Below, in pieces: positions 1 through 7,546 of a stretch of 64,000 nt of DNA; within the stretch, counting starts at the first letter, position 1; each line of letters begins with the position of its first letter. The DNA is from Microvirga flocculans ATCC BAA-817. GTDB taxonomy: Bacteria > Pseudomonadota > Alphaproteobacteria > Rhizobiales > Beijerinckiaceae. Position numbers and translations under genes: made by a program. The notes below the pieces were generated by a model. The model saw nothing but the letters and a program-made list of their open reading frames with translations, had not been told where the DNA came from and made no database searches. The DNA lies in assembly GCF_000518665.1 (NCBI RefSeq), contig NZ_JAEA01000006.1:124001-188000 (forward strand). The letters run 5' to 3'.

Positions 1-25
1 GCCTCGCATCCGCCTGGGCGGCCGG

Positions 26-694
26 TCATCTGAGCGGCTCCACGACGAGTTCCACCCGCCTGTTCTTCTGACGACCCTCCGGATCGTCGCTGCCGTCGGG
101 GTGGGTGTTGGACGCGACGGGCCGCCGCTCGCCGAATCCCATCGCTGCGACATGAGCCCGTCCGGCGCCTGCATGGCGAATGAGCCACTCTTTCACGGCG
201 GCCGCCCGACGGGCCGAGAGCCGATCGTTGTAGGCGTCGGTGCCGATCCCGTCCGTATGACCCTCCACCCGATAGCGGGCGGGCCCGAGTCGCGCCTGGA
301 CTTCGCCAACCAGATTCTGCAGAACCTCGTTTGCCTCGGGGCGCAAGGTGGCCTTGTCAAAGTCAAACAGCACGTCCGCATTGAGCGTCAGACGCAGTCC
401 CCGCCCCTCCTGACGAGCATTGAAGCCTCCCAGGAGTATGCTGGCAGGCAAATCAATGCTGTTGTCGGACCTGGTTCCGGAGATCGCCTGCACGGGAAAG
501 ATGACCGATCCGACGCGGAAGGTCACCCCGGGCGGGACGACCGTCGGCGGTTCCTCAAGCATTTGACTTGCCTTGTCAGTCGTCAAGGTGCTCCCAGGAG
601 GATGAGGATCGATCGGCTGAGCATGGCTAGGGAGTCCGACCAGAACGGCCGATAACGTTCCTGCAACGGCAAGCCCGTACAAGGGGGGGCACAT
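26..694 (-). CDS. OmpA-family outer-membrane/peptidoglycan-associated protein
   Basis: The C-terminal half is an OmpA/MotB-type peptidoglycan-binding domain. It shows the usual start with a 'FDFDKATLRPEA' stretch, then 'VEGHTDGIGTDAYNDRLSARRA' features and a final 'KNRRVEL' motif. The N-terminus chosen here (MCPPLYGLAV...) gives a signal peptide ending near SHA|Q; a longer in-frame start would run into the upstream gene. The protein is probably periplasmic or outer-membrane associated and tethered to peptidoglycan. It starts 11 bases after the stop of the upstream secreted protein, so the two are probably one operon. The domain assignment is firm; the precise role is not. Confidence 0.85.
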   Translation of the reverse strand: MCPPLYGLAVAGTLSAVLVGLPSHAQPIDPHPPGSTLTTDKASQMLEEPPTVVPPGVTFRVGSVIFPVQAISGTRSDNSIDLPASILLGGFNARQEGRGLRLTLNADVLFDFDKATLRPEANEVLQNLVGEVQARLGPARYRVEGHTDGIGTDAYNDRLSARRAAAVKEWLIRHAGAGRAHVAAMGFGERRPVASNTHPDGSDDPEGRQKNRRVELVVEPLR

Positions 695-705
695 GCCTGA
701 TGCCC

Positions 706-1221
706 TCACAGCAGGGGTATGTTCGTGAGGGGCTGCTGGTTCGGGATCTGCACGGCCATCTGCCGCACACCGGCCGGCGGCATGCCGAACCACGCCCAGA
801 ACTCGCGCCGCTCGCCGGCACGAACCATTCCGCCGTCCCGGTCCTTGAAGGTGCTGCAGAGGCAGGATGCGGCGTGTCCCATGCTGTACTTTTTCCGGCC
901 TGCGAAGTCGACTACGGCTATGTCCCTGAGTTCTTGGTTGAACGCAAGACCGTGATCCTTCAGGCTGGTGTCCGCGCCAGACTGATTGATGACCGCGAAC
1001 TTGATCTGCATCACGCCCTTGTCCTGCAAGCGGCGGAGCTCGACCACCTGGAAGCGAACTCCCGGCGCGAGTTCAATTTCTGGCACTTCGTTGTTACGGC
1101 TCGTTGCTGGTTCGGAACCCGGTTTCGTTAGACTTGAAGGCTGGGCGTGAGCCAGTTCCCCCAAATTCGTCCCTAACGCAATTCCGACTACCAGTGCCCA
1201 ACGCGCTCCTGCCATCGTCAT
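706..1221 (-). CDS. Secreted hypothetical protein
   Basis: This 171-residue protein begins with a clear signal peptide (a hydrophobic stretch to about residue 26, AHA|Q). The mature part is a mixed beta-type sequence with 'VRFQVVELRRLQDK' and 'FAVINQSGADTSLKDHG' segments and two cysteines. No family was recognised. It lies directly upstream of and close to the OmpA-type gene, which suggests a shared envelope function. The existence of the gene is well supported by the signal peptide and operon spacing; its function is unknown. Confidence 0.7.
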   Translation of the reverse strand: MTMAGARWALVVGIALGTNLGELAHAQPSSLTKPGSEPATSRNNEVPEIELAPGVRFQVVELRRLQDKGVMQIKFAVINQSGADTSLKDHGLAFNQELRDIAVVDFAGRKKYSMGHAASCLCSTFKDRDGGMVRAGERREFWAWFGMPPAGVRQMAVQIPNQQPLTNIPLL

Positions 1222-1547
1222 CAGTCATCCTCCTGGAAATTCTATTGCCCACATATGGGAACGCCAGAGGATATCCAGGAGCAGGATCCTTTTTCGCAGG
1301 ATCGGCACACTCCCCTGCAATGACAGCGCGTCTGTTTCTCCCTATGGAGAAGTCAGACGGTACTTCTGTGTGGCTCTTGCAAGCTTGCAAGGTGAAGGTG
1401 CGCATCTCGGTGACATCCATGACAATCCTGGCTCCACTCCGCACTTGCCGTCCTATTGAGGAGGCATTCTTGGAAACGCTGAATGATCCAGTCCAGCATC
1501 CGAGCTCGCTAGGGCGCGCCCCTGAACACCCGAAACCGCTATCCTAC
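1222..1547. other. Intergenic region between divergent secreted-protein genes
   Basis: About 325 bases separate the leftward envelope operon from the rightward small secreted protein. Open frames here have no protein-like composition. It presumably holds the two divergent promoters; no clear boxes were identified. Confidence 0.4.
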
Positions 1548-1898
1548 ATGACTTTCTCAAGCATGCTGTTTGGGTTAGTTGGCGGCCTTGTTGCACTGTC
1601 AATATTTGGTGCATGTTCTCCAGCCGCTGGTCAGGGCACTGAGAAGAAGAGCTGGCCGGAAATCAAATGTGAACGCTACAAAACGGCCTGGACCGATGCG
1701 CTCGCACATAGAGGCGTAAAAGGGCTGAGCGCGGAGTTCATGGAACGTCATGAGGCTTTTCTTGCCTCCGGCTGCACGACGAGAGCCGATGTCTGCCCGC
1801 AGTCGGAAGATGAACTATACTTGGCCGATATGATGGTAGCCGCCGTTGTGAATGCCGGTATAGCAGGCACGTTTCTCCCCTTCATGTGCCGGAAGTAA
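1548..1898 (+). CDS. Small secreted or lipoprotein-like hypothetical protein
   Basis: The ATG at 1548 gives a 116-residue protein with an N-terminal hydrophobic segment and a lipobox-like 'IFGAC' ending at about residue 23. A longer in-frame start exists, but its extra N-terminus looks non-coding. The mature part has four further cysteines (two near 'KCERY' and 'SGCTTRADVC', one near the C-terminus), so a disulphide-stabilised periplasmic protein is plausible. No family was recognised. Codon use is less GC-biased than in the flanking chromosome, like the beta-lactamase downstream. Confidence 0.55.
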   Translation: MTFSSMLFGLVGGLVALSIFGACSPAAGQGTEKKSWPEIKCERYKTAWTDALAHRGVKGLSAEFMERHEAFLASGCTTRADVCPQSEDELYLADMMVAAVVNAGIAGTFLPFMCRK

Positions 1899-2004
1899 AG
1901 CCCCAAAAATCCTTTGGCTGATTGCTAATCGACGGCAGGGGGGTGAGCGCCTCGGGAGGCGGAGCAAGTTGAGACCTGAGACATAGATTGGAGCAGATCT
2001 TGTA

Positions 2005-3180
2005 ATGAAGCGTGCAACTATGCAATTGCTCGGGGCTGTTTCTACCGCATCCGTATCCTTTTCAGTGAGCGCCCAGGTTGCTGACGCAGACGGCCACCAC
2101 CGCCTTTGGTGGGTCGTCAAAGAGGCGATCCAGCCTGTTATGGAAAAGTATGATGTGCCAGGGATGGCTGTCGCGATCACAGTCGAAGGTAAGCGGCATT
2201 TCTTCAATTTCGGGGTCGCTTCAAAAGAAAGCGGGCAGAAAACGACAGAGAACACGCTTTTTGAGATCGGATCTATCAGCAAAACCTTCACCGCGACGCT
2301 AGCGTCTTACGCAAACGTAAGTGGATCCTTGGCGCTCGCCGATAGAGCGACCAAATATCATCCTGCTCTTGCTGGCAGCAGCTTCGACCAGATCAGCTTG
2401 CTTGATCTCGGCACCTATACGGCGGGCGGCCTGCCGTTGCAGTTCCCGGCTGATGTCAACAATCATGACAGGATGATCGCCTATTACCGGGGGTGGCGTC
2501 CGAAGTACACCGTAGGCACTCAACGCGTGTATTCAAATCCAAGCATCGGATTATTCGGTTATTTGGCAGCCAAAAGCATGGGCAGATCCTTTGACGAACT
2601 CATGCAAGGGCAGCTTTTCCCAATGCTCGGCTTGACCCACACATATACCGCGGTTCCCCAAGATCGCATGAGAGACTACGCGTATGGCTATTCGAAAGAT
2701 GGCAAGCCGATACGGGTCACGCCAGGCGTTCTGGACGCTGAAGCCTACGGTGTGAAGTCGACCGCGGCGGATATGATCCGGTTCATCGAAGCTAATATGG
2801 GAAGCGGGGGGCGCGATAATAGATTGGCGCAGGCGATAACGGCAACCCGCACAGGATACTACAAAGTTGGCGACATGACACAGGGTCTGGGATGGGAGAT
2901 GTATCCGTACCCGATTAGTCTTGATCAGTTGCTGGCCGGGAATTCAGAAGCCATGATCTTCAAGGCAAACAAGATAATCAAAATGGAGCCACCACTCCCG
3001 CCTCGGCCAGAAATGCTGATCAACAAAACCGGCTCCACAAACGGGTTCGGTGCCTATGTCGCATTCGTCCCAGCCAAACAAATCGGTGTCGTGATGCTAG
3101 CGAACAAGAACTATCCCGTTCCAGCTCGGATCAACGCCGCGCACCGCATACTATCCGCACTGGAAGGTCAGTCGAATTAA
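2005..3180 (+). CDS. ampC: Class C (AmpC-type) serine beta-lactamase
   Basis: This periplasmic enzyme should hydrolyse beta-lactams through an acyl-enzyme on an active-site serine. At 391 residues it matches class C enzymes. A signal peptide ends near residue 23 (VSA|Q). The three active-site motifs are present: S90-x-x-K93 (SISK), Y176-S-N178 and K341-T-G343. The 'QGLGWEMYPYP' stretch before the KTG motif is also typical of AmpC. No LysR-type ampR is adjacent, so expression is not obviously inducible. The gene is visibly poorer in GC than its neighbours and is followed by IS remnants, which suggests acquisition. A penicillin-binding-type esterase is less likely given all three motifs. Confidence 0.9.
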   Translation: MKRATMQLLGAVSTASVSFSVSAQVADADGHHRLWWVVKEAIQPVMEKYDVPGMAVAITVEGKRHFFNFGVASKESGQKTTENTLFEIGSISKTFTATLASYANVSGSLALADRATKYHPALAGSSFDQISLLDLGTYTAGGLPLQFPADVNNHDRMIAYYRGWRPKYTVGTQRVYSNPSIGLFGYLAAKSMGRSFDELMQGQLFPMLGLTHTYTAVPQDRMRDYAYGYSKDGKPIRVTPGVLDAEAYGVKSTAADMIRFIEANMGSGGRDNRLAQAITATRTGYYKVGDMTQGLGWEMYPYPISLDQLLAGNSEAMIFKANKIIKMEPPLPPRPEMLINKTGSTNGFGAYVAFVPAKQIGVVMLANKNYPVPARINAAHRILSALEGQSN

Positions 3181-3282
3181 AGAGGGTTCGTTGAGTAGAT
3201 CGGAAATGGACGCACGCTGTGGCTAGTCACTCAGCGGCACTATCGCTGTGACGGGCTACATTAGGATTGCAGATTTGGGATT

Positions 3283-3535
3283 GGCTACGGTGACTTCGCA
3301 GAGGTGGTGTCCACGCGCTATGATTCCTTTAACCCCAAGATCATCTTTCGGTGGGTTTAGCGTTATGCTGGAAGATCGAGCAGCACATCCTACCCTATAG
3401 GAGACGTTTCTCAGGCTCCTGGAGAGTGGACGAAGCCTATGTCCGCGCAGTAGGCGAGCGCAGGCCGTTGTTCCACGTAGTCGACAAACGTGGTCAGTTG
3501 ATCGCCCTCACGCTATCCGACCGGCGTCTGTGGGA
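3283..3535 (+). mobile_element. Decayed IS6-family transposase remnant
   Basis: Reading + frames with a stop and at least one frame change gives a 'GYGDFAEVVSTRYD...FRWV' segment, then a stop, then 'RYA' and 'GSWRVDEAYVRAVGER...FHVVDKRG'. These correspond to the helix-turn-helix and first catalytic-Asp region of IS6/IS26-type DDE transposases, where 'SWRVDETYVKV' is the hallmark. The rest of the transposase and the terminal inverted repeats are not recognisable. The fragment is non-functional. Confidence 0.6.
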
Positions 3536-3699
3536 TTTACTACAGCTAACGGGGGCTCTCGTGCCTGCTCAAGCGGCTGAACCTGTCGAGCCAGAAAATC
3601 CGGCTCTCACAGACGAAGAGTAATCCAGCCGCGTAGGCGGCGTTCAAACACGGAACTGCCCTCACAGCTGCGGGCAGGAGCAGCGCAGCATCCTGGCAC

Positions 3700-4266
3700 C
3701 TGACTTCAGCTTTGGTACCAAGATACGTCATCTTGGCCAGAAGGGCCGCTTGACGCGGATCTGGTATGAGCGCCACATGCGTCCGCCTGGCGTGATGGAT
3801 CGGCACTCCGAGAGTTTGTATCTGTTTGCCGTTCTGGCACAGATGAGACCTTCGCGCTGGCACTGCCGCGGGCGAATGCCGACGTAATGATGGTATTTCT
3901 GGAGCGCTTCTCGTGTCGGCTTGAGCCTGCATGCGCGCGGTGCTCGTACTGGATCAGTCCGGTTGGCACGACGCGCAGGCCGTCCTGGTGCCAGAGACGA
4001 ACGCGTTATTGCCTTTGCCGCCGCTGTCACCCCGAGTAAACCCGATGGCGCGGGTTTGGCAATACCTGCGTGAGCGCAGTCTCTCGCATCGCATGCTGGC
4101 CGACTACGAGGCTGCTCTGGAGGCAGTCTGCCGTGCCTCGATCCGAGTCCTCGACGAGAGAGGCTGTCTCACAATATTGGCCGCCTACCAAAATCTCACC
4201 GCGTCAGGAATTTTCTGTGCGGGCATCACTGAGCAAGAGTCTGAATTAGGCGCAGCAATTGCATAA
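3700..4266 (+). pseudogene. Decayed IS630-family transposase
   Basis: Three + frame segments join into an IS630-type DDE transposase C-terminal half. The first is 'GQKGRLTRIWYERHMRPPG' from about 3735. The second is a frame-shifted 'FALALPRANADVMMVFLERF' near 3850-3900. The third, from 3931, is 'LVLDQSGWHDAQ' followed by 'LPPLSPRVNPMARVWQYLRE', the family signature with the second Asp and the Glu region. At least two frameshifts make it a pseudogene. Its end overlaps the 3' end of the leftward XRE gene by about 40 bases. Confidence 0.75.
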
Positions 4267-4570
4267 TTTGCATACGTCGCTCGGGCCGAGAGGCCAGCAA
4301 CTCCTGAATGATGCGCTCTAGCGCCTCCGCTTCTCCGCCGCTCGCCTCCGGAGCCGCGCGGGCCAGCCACCTCTCAAGCAGGAGCCTTGTCTTCCGCCCT
4401 GGCGCGATCTTGCCGGACAAGACCTTACTGAGGTGAGGTTGCGAAAGCCTGCACGCCTTCGCGACGCTCTCCTGCGTCAGGCGGAGGGCGAGCATGCGCT
4501 CGCGGACTTGCTGCAGGAGCTCGGCGGGCACCGTTGACTTCATCGTCCATTTTGCATACCATTTATTCAT
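4226..4570 (-). CDS. XRE-family transcriptional regulator, divergent from the OGG/QueC operon
   Basis: This 114-residue protein has a helix-turn-helix of the XRE/Cro type at about residues 30-60 ('RLTQESVAKACRLSQPHLSKVLSGK'-like, with the Q-E-S-V / Q-P-H-L-S pattern). The C-terminal half is helical and charged. The start at 4570 is used, but an in-frame ATG at 4543 is equally possible and would leave more room for a promoter. Only 18 bases separate it from the GTG start of the rightward glycosylase gene. The two promoters must therefore overlap, and this protein is the natural regulator of that operon. Target sites were not identified. Confidence 0.8.
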   Translation of the reverse strand: MNKWYAKWTMKSTVPAELLQQVRERMLALRLTQESVAKACRLSQPHLSKVLSGKIAPGRKTRLLLERWLARAAPEASGGEAEALERIIQELLASRPERRMQIMQLLRLIQTLAQ

Positions 4571-4588
4571 TCCATAGGAACGCTCCAC

Positions 4589-5485
4589 GTGCAACGGGTC
4601 ATCGCCGAAATCGCCGGCCGGTACGCCGCCCTCGACCTTCCCGACGCAGACGAGTGGCTGATGCCCGGCGTCCGCTGGGGGCGCTTCGACCACGCGCTCA
4701 CGCCGGCGTTCTGGGTCAGCCAGGCCTGGATGAGCGGCGACGCGACCCCGACCTCCTTCCAGTTGGGCCAGTCGCTGGTCGAGGAGGTGGTTGTCTGCCT
4801 GCTCGGCGGCCATGGCACGCCGGCCGAGGTCGGCTTGGCCGCAGCCGAGCGCATCTGCCAAGCCCTCCGGGACACCACAGACGGAATCTTGTCCCATGAC
4901 GCCTGCGAGCGCCTGCTGGTCGAGCCTCTCGCCGTCCGAGGCCGGACGGTGCGCTACCGCTTCGCCCGCCAACGCGCGAAGTACCTGGCCGGATCGCTCC
5001 GGGGCCTGAGGCAGATCGCGGAGGCGGACCTGACGGACCTGGAGCTCAGGGACGCCCTGTGCCGCCTGCCCGGCATCGGGCCCAAGACCGCCTCCTGGAT
5101 CGTGCGCAACCGCCGCGCCAGCGACAAGGTCGCGATCCTCGACGTCCATATCGTCCGCGCCTGCCAGATCATGGGGGTGTTTCCCGAGCGGGCCGATCCG
5201 GCCCGCCACTATGCACGTCTGGAAGGGACGTTCCTGGAGTTCTGCTCGCGCGCCCATGCCCGCGCCTCCGTGGTTGACGCCGTCATGTGGACGACGATGC
5301 GCCAGATGAGCCGGCCTTTGCTGAATCGGTTTGTTGACCCGGAGCCGGGTTTTGGGTTTTCTCCTGCCGCAACTCAGCAGGAGGGAATCTCATGTCAGGA
5401 TCGAGCAGTTCGCGCAGCGACGCTTACACCGGCTCGGGCGGCGCGGGCGGCAGTGAGAGCGGGTCCTCGACTGATCCCTGCCTGA
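4589..5485 (+). CDS. HhH-GPD (OGG-like) DNA glycosylase-family protein
   Basis: The protein has a helix-hairpin-helix followed by the GPD-type aspartate of the base-excision glycosylase superfamily. 'LCRLPGIGPKTASWIVRN' lies at about residues 158-174, with Lys166 at the OGG catalytic-lysine position. 'VAILDVHIVRACQ' follows at 181-193, with Asp185 as the conserved catalytic Asp. The N-terminal ~100 residues are atypical for housekeeping OGG1/Nth, and no iron-sulphur cysteines are seen. A GTG start at 4589 with a weak AGGA upstream is used. The last ~30 residues overlap the next gene in another frame and may be a recent extension. OGG-like proteins accompany QueC-like proteins in type IV CBASS, but no CD-NTase is seen here. 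A role on a modified base or nucleotide is inferred. Confidence 0.8.
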   Translation: MQRVIAEIAGRYAALDLPDADEWLMPGVRWGRFDHALTPAFWVSQAWMSGDATPTSFQLGQSLVEEVVVCLLGGHGTPAEVGLAAAERICQALRDTTDGILSHDACERLLVEPLAVRGRTVRYRFARQRAKYLAGSLRGLRQIAEADLTDLELRDALCRLPGIGPKTASWIVRNRRASDKVAILDVHIVRACQIMGVFPERADPARHYARLEGTFLEFCSRAHARASVVDAVMWTTMRQMSRPLLNRFVDPEPGFGFSPAATQQEGISCQDRAVRAATLTPARAARAAVRAGPRLIPA

Positions 5486-5751
5486 AGGTCCGGCGCGGGC
5501 CGATCAACAGCCCGAAGCCGGCCGTGGTCGCCGGGCTCGCCATCGGCAACGTGCTCAGCGTGCAGGTCCAGCCGGTGGGCCGCACCGTGGCGCTCGTGGT
5601 GGTCGACGCTCACGGGCAGGTGGCCGGGTCGCTGACGTTCGTCGGGTACCTCGAGATCATCGACTGCATCCAGAACCGCGGCGTCAACTACCGGGCGGTC
5701 GTGATCAGCATCGCCGGTGGGGTGGTCGAAGTGCGCGTGGAGCCCGTCTGA
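5392..5751 (+). CDS. Small protein of unknown function with Ser/Gly-rich N-terminal tail
   Basis: The start at 5392 has a strong ribosome-binding site (AGGAGGG, 7 bases upstream). The first ~30 of 119 residues are a flexible tail rich in Ser and Gly. They are followed by a compact beta-rich domain ('LAIGNVLSVQVQPVGRTV', 'VALVVVDAHGQVAG', and a C-terminal 'GVVEVRVEPV'). No family was recognised. It overlaps the glycosylase gene by 94 bases and the next gene by one base (TGATG), so it is translated within the operon. Given QueC-like and SagB-like enzymes downstream, the Ser/Gly tail could be a target of modification, but that is speculation. Confidence 0.75.
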   Translation: MSGSSSSRSDAYTGSGGAGGSESGSSTDPCLKVRRGPINSPKPAVVAGLAIGNVLSVQVQPVGRTVALVVVDAHGQVAGSLTFVGYLEIIDCIQNRGVNYRAVVISIAGGVVEVRVEPV

Positions 5752-6956
5752 TGAGCGATCTCACCGTCGTCGGCGGCGTCTACATCGAGCGGTGCATCCA
5801 GCCGCTTTGGAACTCCCTCTACGGTTCGGCAGGGCGCGCCGTCTCGGCAGTCACCTCCCTTGTCCCTGGCACGACCACGTTGGTGGCGTATATCGCGGAA
5901 GAGGTCCGGAACGAGGCCGAGTACCTCGCCGGCATGGCTGGGGCGGTCCTCGAACCGCAACCGTCCCGGTACGCCATCGCCTTCGACTATCTCCATCCGC
6001 TGTCGACCCCGACAATCAGTCCGGCGGTGAACCGCATCGAAGCCCTGCCACCTCTTCATGTGGGCGGCGACGTCGTGCTGCGCTACGGCATGCTTGAGGG
6101 CGAGGCGGTCGTCGACGCCCGCACCGCCGTGTACGACCCGCAGTCGGCCTATGGCGCGAAGCGGTTCACCGCGAACGGCTCGCGGGCGGAGCGCCTGGCC
6201 ATCGTGCTCAACCGCTACGAGGCGGCGTCGATGACCGGCGAGAGCGATCCCCGCACGGCGGCCCGATGGCTGCTGCGCGAGGAAGGTGCGGCCGCGGTCG
6301 TCCTCAAGATGGGCGGGCACGGCGCGCTCGTGGTGACGCCCGAGGGCGAGGCGGTCGTGCCGCTCTACCGGACCGAGCATGTCTGGAAGATTGGCTCGGG
6401 CGACGTCTTCTCCGCGACCTTCGCGGCGCTCTGGGGTTGCCGCGGCATGCCGCCGGCGGAAGCGGCCGACCTGGCGTCGCGCGCCACGGCCTATTACTGC
6501 GACACGCGCACGCTGCCGGTTCCGTCGCCCGAGGCGCTGCGGGAGCTCCCCTACCCGCCCGTCACGCCCGGACATGGCCTGGTCTATCTCGCCGCGCCGT
6601 TTTTCGACCTCGGCCAGCGCTGGCTCGTCGAGGAGGCGCGCGCGCTCCTGATGGACCTGGGCGCGCAGGTGTTCTCGCCGGTGCATGAGGTCGGCCCGGG
6701 GCCGGCGGAGATCGTGGCGCCCGAGGACATCAAGGGCCTCGAGGCCGCCGACGTGGTCTTCGCCGTGCTCAACGGCCTTGATTCCGGCACGGTCTTCGAA
6801 GCGGGCTACGCCGTCAACAAGCGCATCCCGGTCGTCGCGCTTGCCCAGAACGTCAAGCACGAGGACCTGAAGATGCTGGTCGGCACCGGCTGCGAAGTCG
6901 TCGACGACTTCGCCACCGCGATCTACCGCACGGTTTGGAAGCTCCCGCACCTATGA
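5751..6956 (+). CDS. PfkB-like kinase fused to nucleoside 2-deoxyribosyltransferase
   Basis: This 401-residue protein has two domains. Residues ~1-260 resemble PfkB/ribokinase-family sugar or nucleoside kinases. They open with 'LTVVGGVYIERC' and carry 'VVLKMGGHGALVV' and 'WKIGSGDVFSATFAALW', where G215-S-G-D218 replaces the usual GAGD anion-hole and catalytic Asp motif. Residues ~275-401 are a nucleoside deoxyribosyltransferase domain with 'YLAAPFFD', 'ADVVFAVLNG', and 'DSGTVFEAGYA', where Glu350 is the expected nucleophile. The fusion suggests that a nucleoside or base is phosphorylated and its glycosidic bond exchanged or cleaved. It is coupled by ATGA overlap to the QueC-like gene. A kinase without transferase activity, or the reverse, is possible. 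Confidence 0.85.
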   Translation: MSDLTVVGGVYIERCIQPLWNSLYGSAGRAVSAVTSLVPGTTTLVAYIAEEVRNEAEYLAGMAGAVLEPQPSRYAIAFDYLHPLSTPTISPAVNRIEALPPLHVGGDVVLRYGMLEGEAVVDARTAVYDPQSAYGAKRFTANGSRAERLAIVLNRYEAASMTGESDPRTAARWLLREEGAAAVVLKMGGHGALVVTPEGEAVVPLYRTEHVWKIGSGDVFSATFAALWGCRGMPPAEAADLASRATAYYCDTRTLPVPSPEALRELPYPPVTPGHGLVYLAAPFFDLGQRWLVEEARALLMDLGAQVFSPVHEVGPGPAEIVAPEDIKGLEAADVVFAVLNGLDSGTVFEAGYAVNKRIPVVALAQNVKHEDLKMLVGTGCEVVDDFATAIYRTVWKLPHL

Positions 6957-7546
6957 TCGGACTGCTGCTCTCCGGCGGAATGGACTCCGTCAGCATCGCG
7001 TGGTGGAAGCGGCCCGACGTCGCCATCACGGTCGACTACGGCCAGCGCCCCGCCGAGGCCGAGATCACGGCCGCCGGCGCGGTGTGCAAGGCCCTCGGCA
7101 TTCGGCACGAGATCGTCCGCGCCGACTGCTCTTCCCTCGGCTCCGGCGACATGGCCGGCCAGCCGCCCGCGGCCATCGCCCCGGTTCCCGAATGGTGGCC
7201 GTTCCGGAACCAGCTCGTCCTGACGCTCGCCGGCATCGCCGCCGTGAAGCTCGGCGTCACCCATTTGATGATCGGGGCGCTCGCGACCGACGGCGCCCAC
7301 GCCGACGGGCGTCCGGAGTTCGTGGAGGCAATGTCCAAGGTGATGTCGCTCCAGGAGGGCGGGATCACGGTTTCGGCTCCCGCGATCGGGCTGACGGCGG
7401 TCGAGCTCGTCAAGACGTCAGGCATCCCGCGGGAGGTGCTGGCTTGGGCCCATTCCTGCCATGTCGCGAACTTCGCCTGCGGCCAGTGCCGCGGGTGCGT
7501 GAAGCACTATCAGACGTGGGAAGCGCTTGGCTGGGATCCCCACTGA
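6953..7546 (+). CDS. QueC-like (7-cyano-7-deazaguanine synthase-family) protein
   Basis: The protein is a 197-residue PP-loop ATPase. It has the S7-G-G-M-D-S12 nucleotide-binding motif and a C-terminal zinc-site cluster C169-x6-C-x2-C-x2-C182 ('ACGQCRGC') as in QueC. 'VDYGQRPAEAEITAA' and 'WPFRNQLVLTLAGIAAVKLG' also match the family. It is shorter than housekeeping QueC (about 220-235), and no queD, queE or folE is nearby. A dedicated accessory role is more likely than queuosine synthesis. QueC-like proteins occur in type IV CBASS and in QatABCD defence, but partner genes of neither are seen. It overlaps the upstream gene by four bases. Confidence 0.85.
   Translation: MIGLLLSGGMDSVSIAWWKRPDVAITVDYGQRPAEAEITAAGAVCKALGIRHEIVRADCSSLGSGDMAGQPPAAIAPVPEWWPFRNQLVLTLAGIAAVKLGVTHLMIGALATDGAHADGRPEFVEAMSKVMSLQEGGITVSAPAIGLTAVELVKTSGIPREVLAWAHSCHVANFACGQCRGCVKHYQTWEALGWDPH

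Noticed and set aside
101..655. Long + frame opposite the OmpA gene
   Set aside because: It is a shadow: composition is not protein-like and the opposite strand has a signal peptide and OmpA domain.
4259..4273. TTGCATA repeats suggesting operator sites
   Set aside because: They fall within the 3' coding end of the XRE gene and encode Met-Gln repeats; position makes an operator unlikely.
6953..7546. Housekeeping queC for queuosine
   Set aside because: No queD, queE or folE nearby, the protein is short, and it is locked in an operon with unrelated enzymes.
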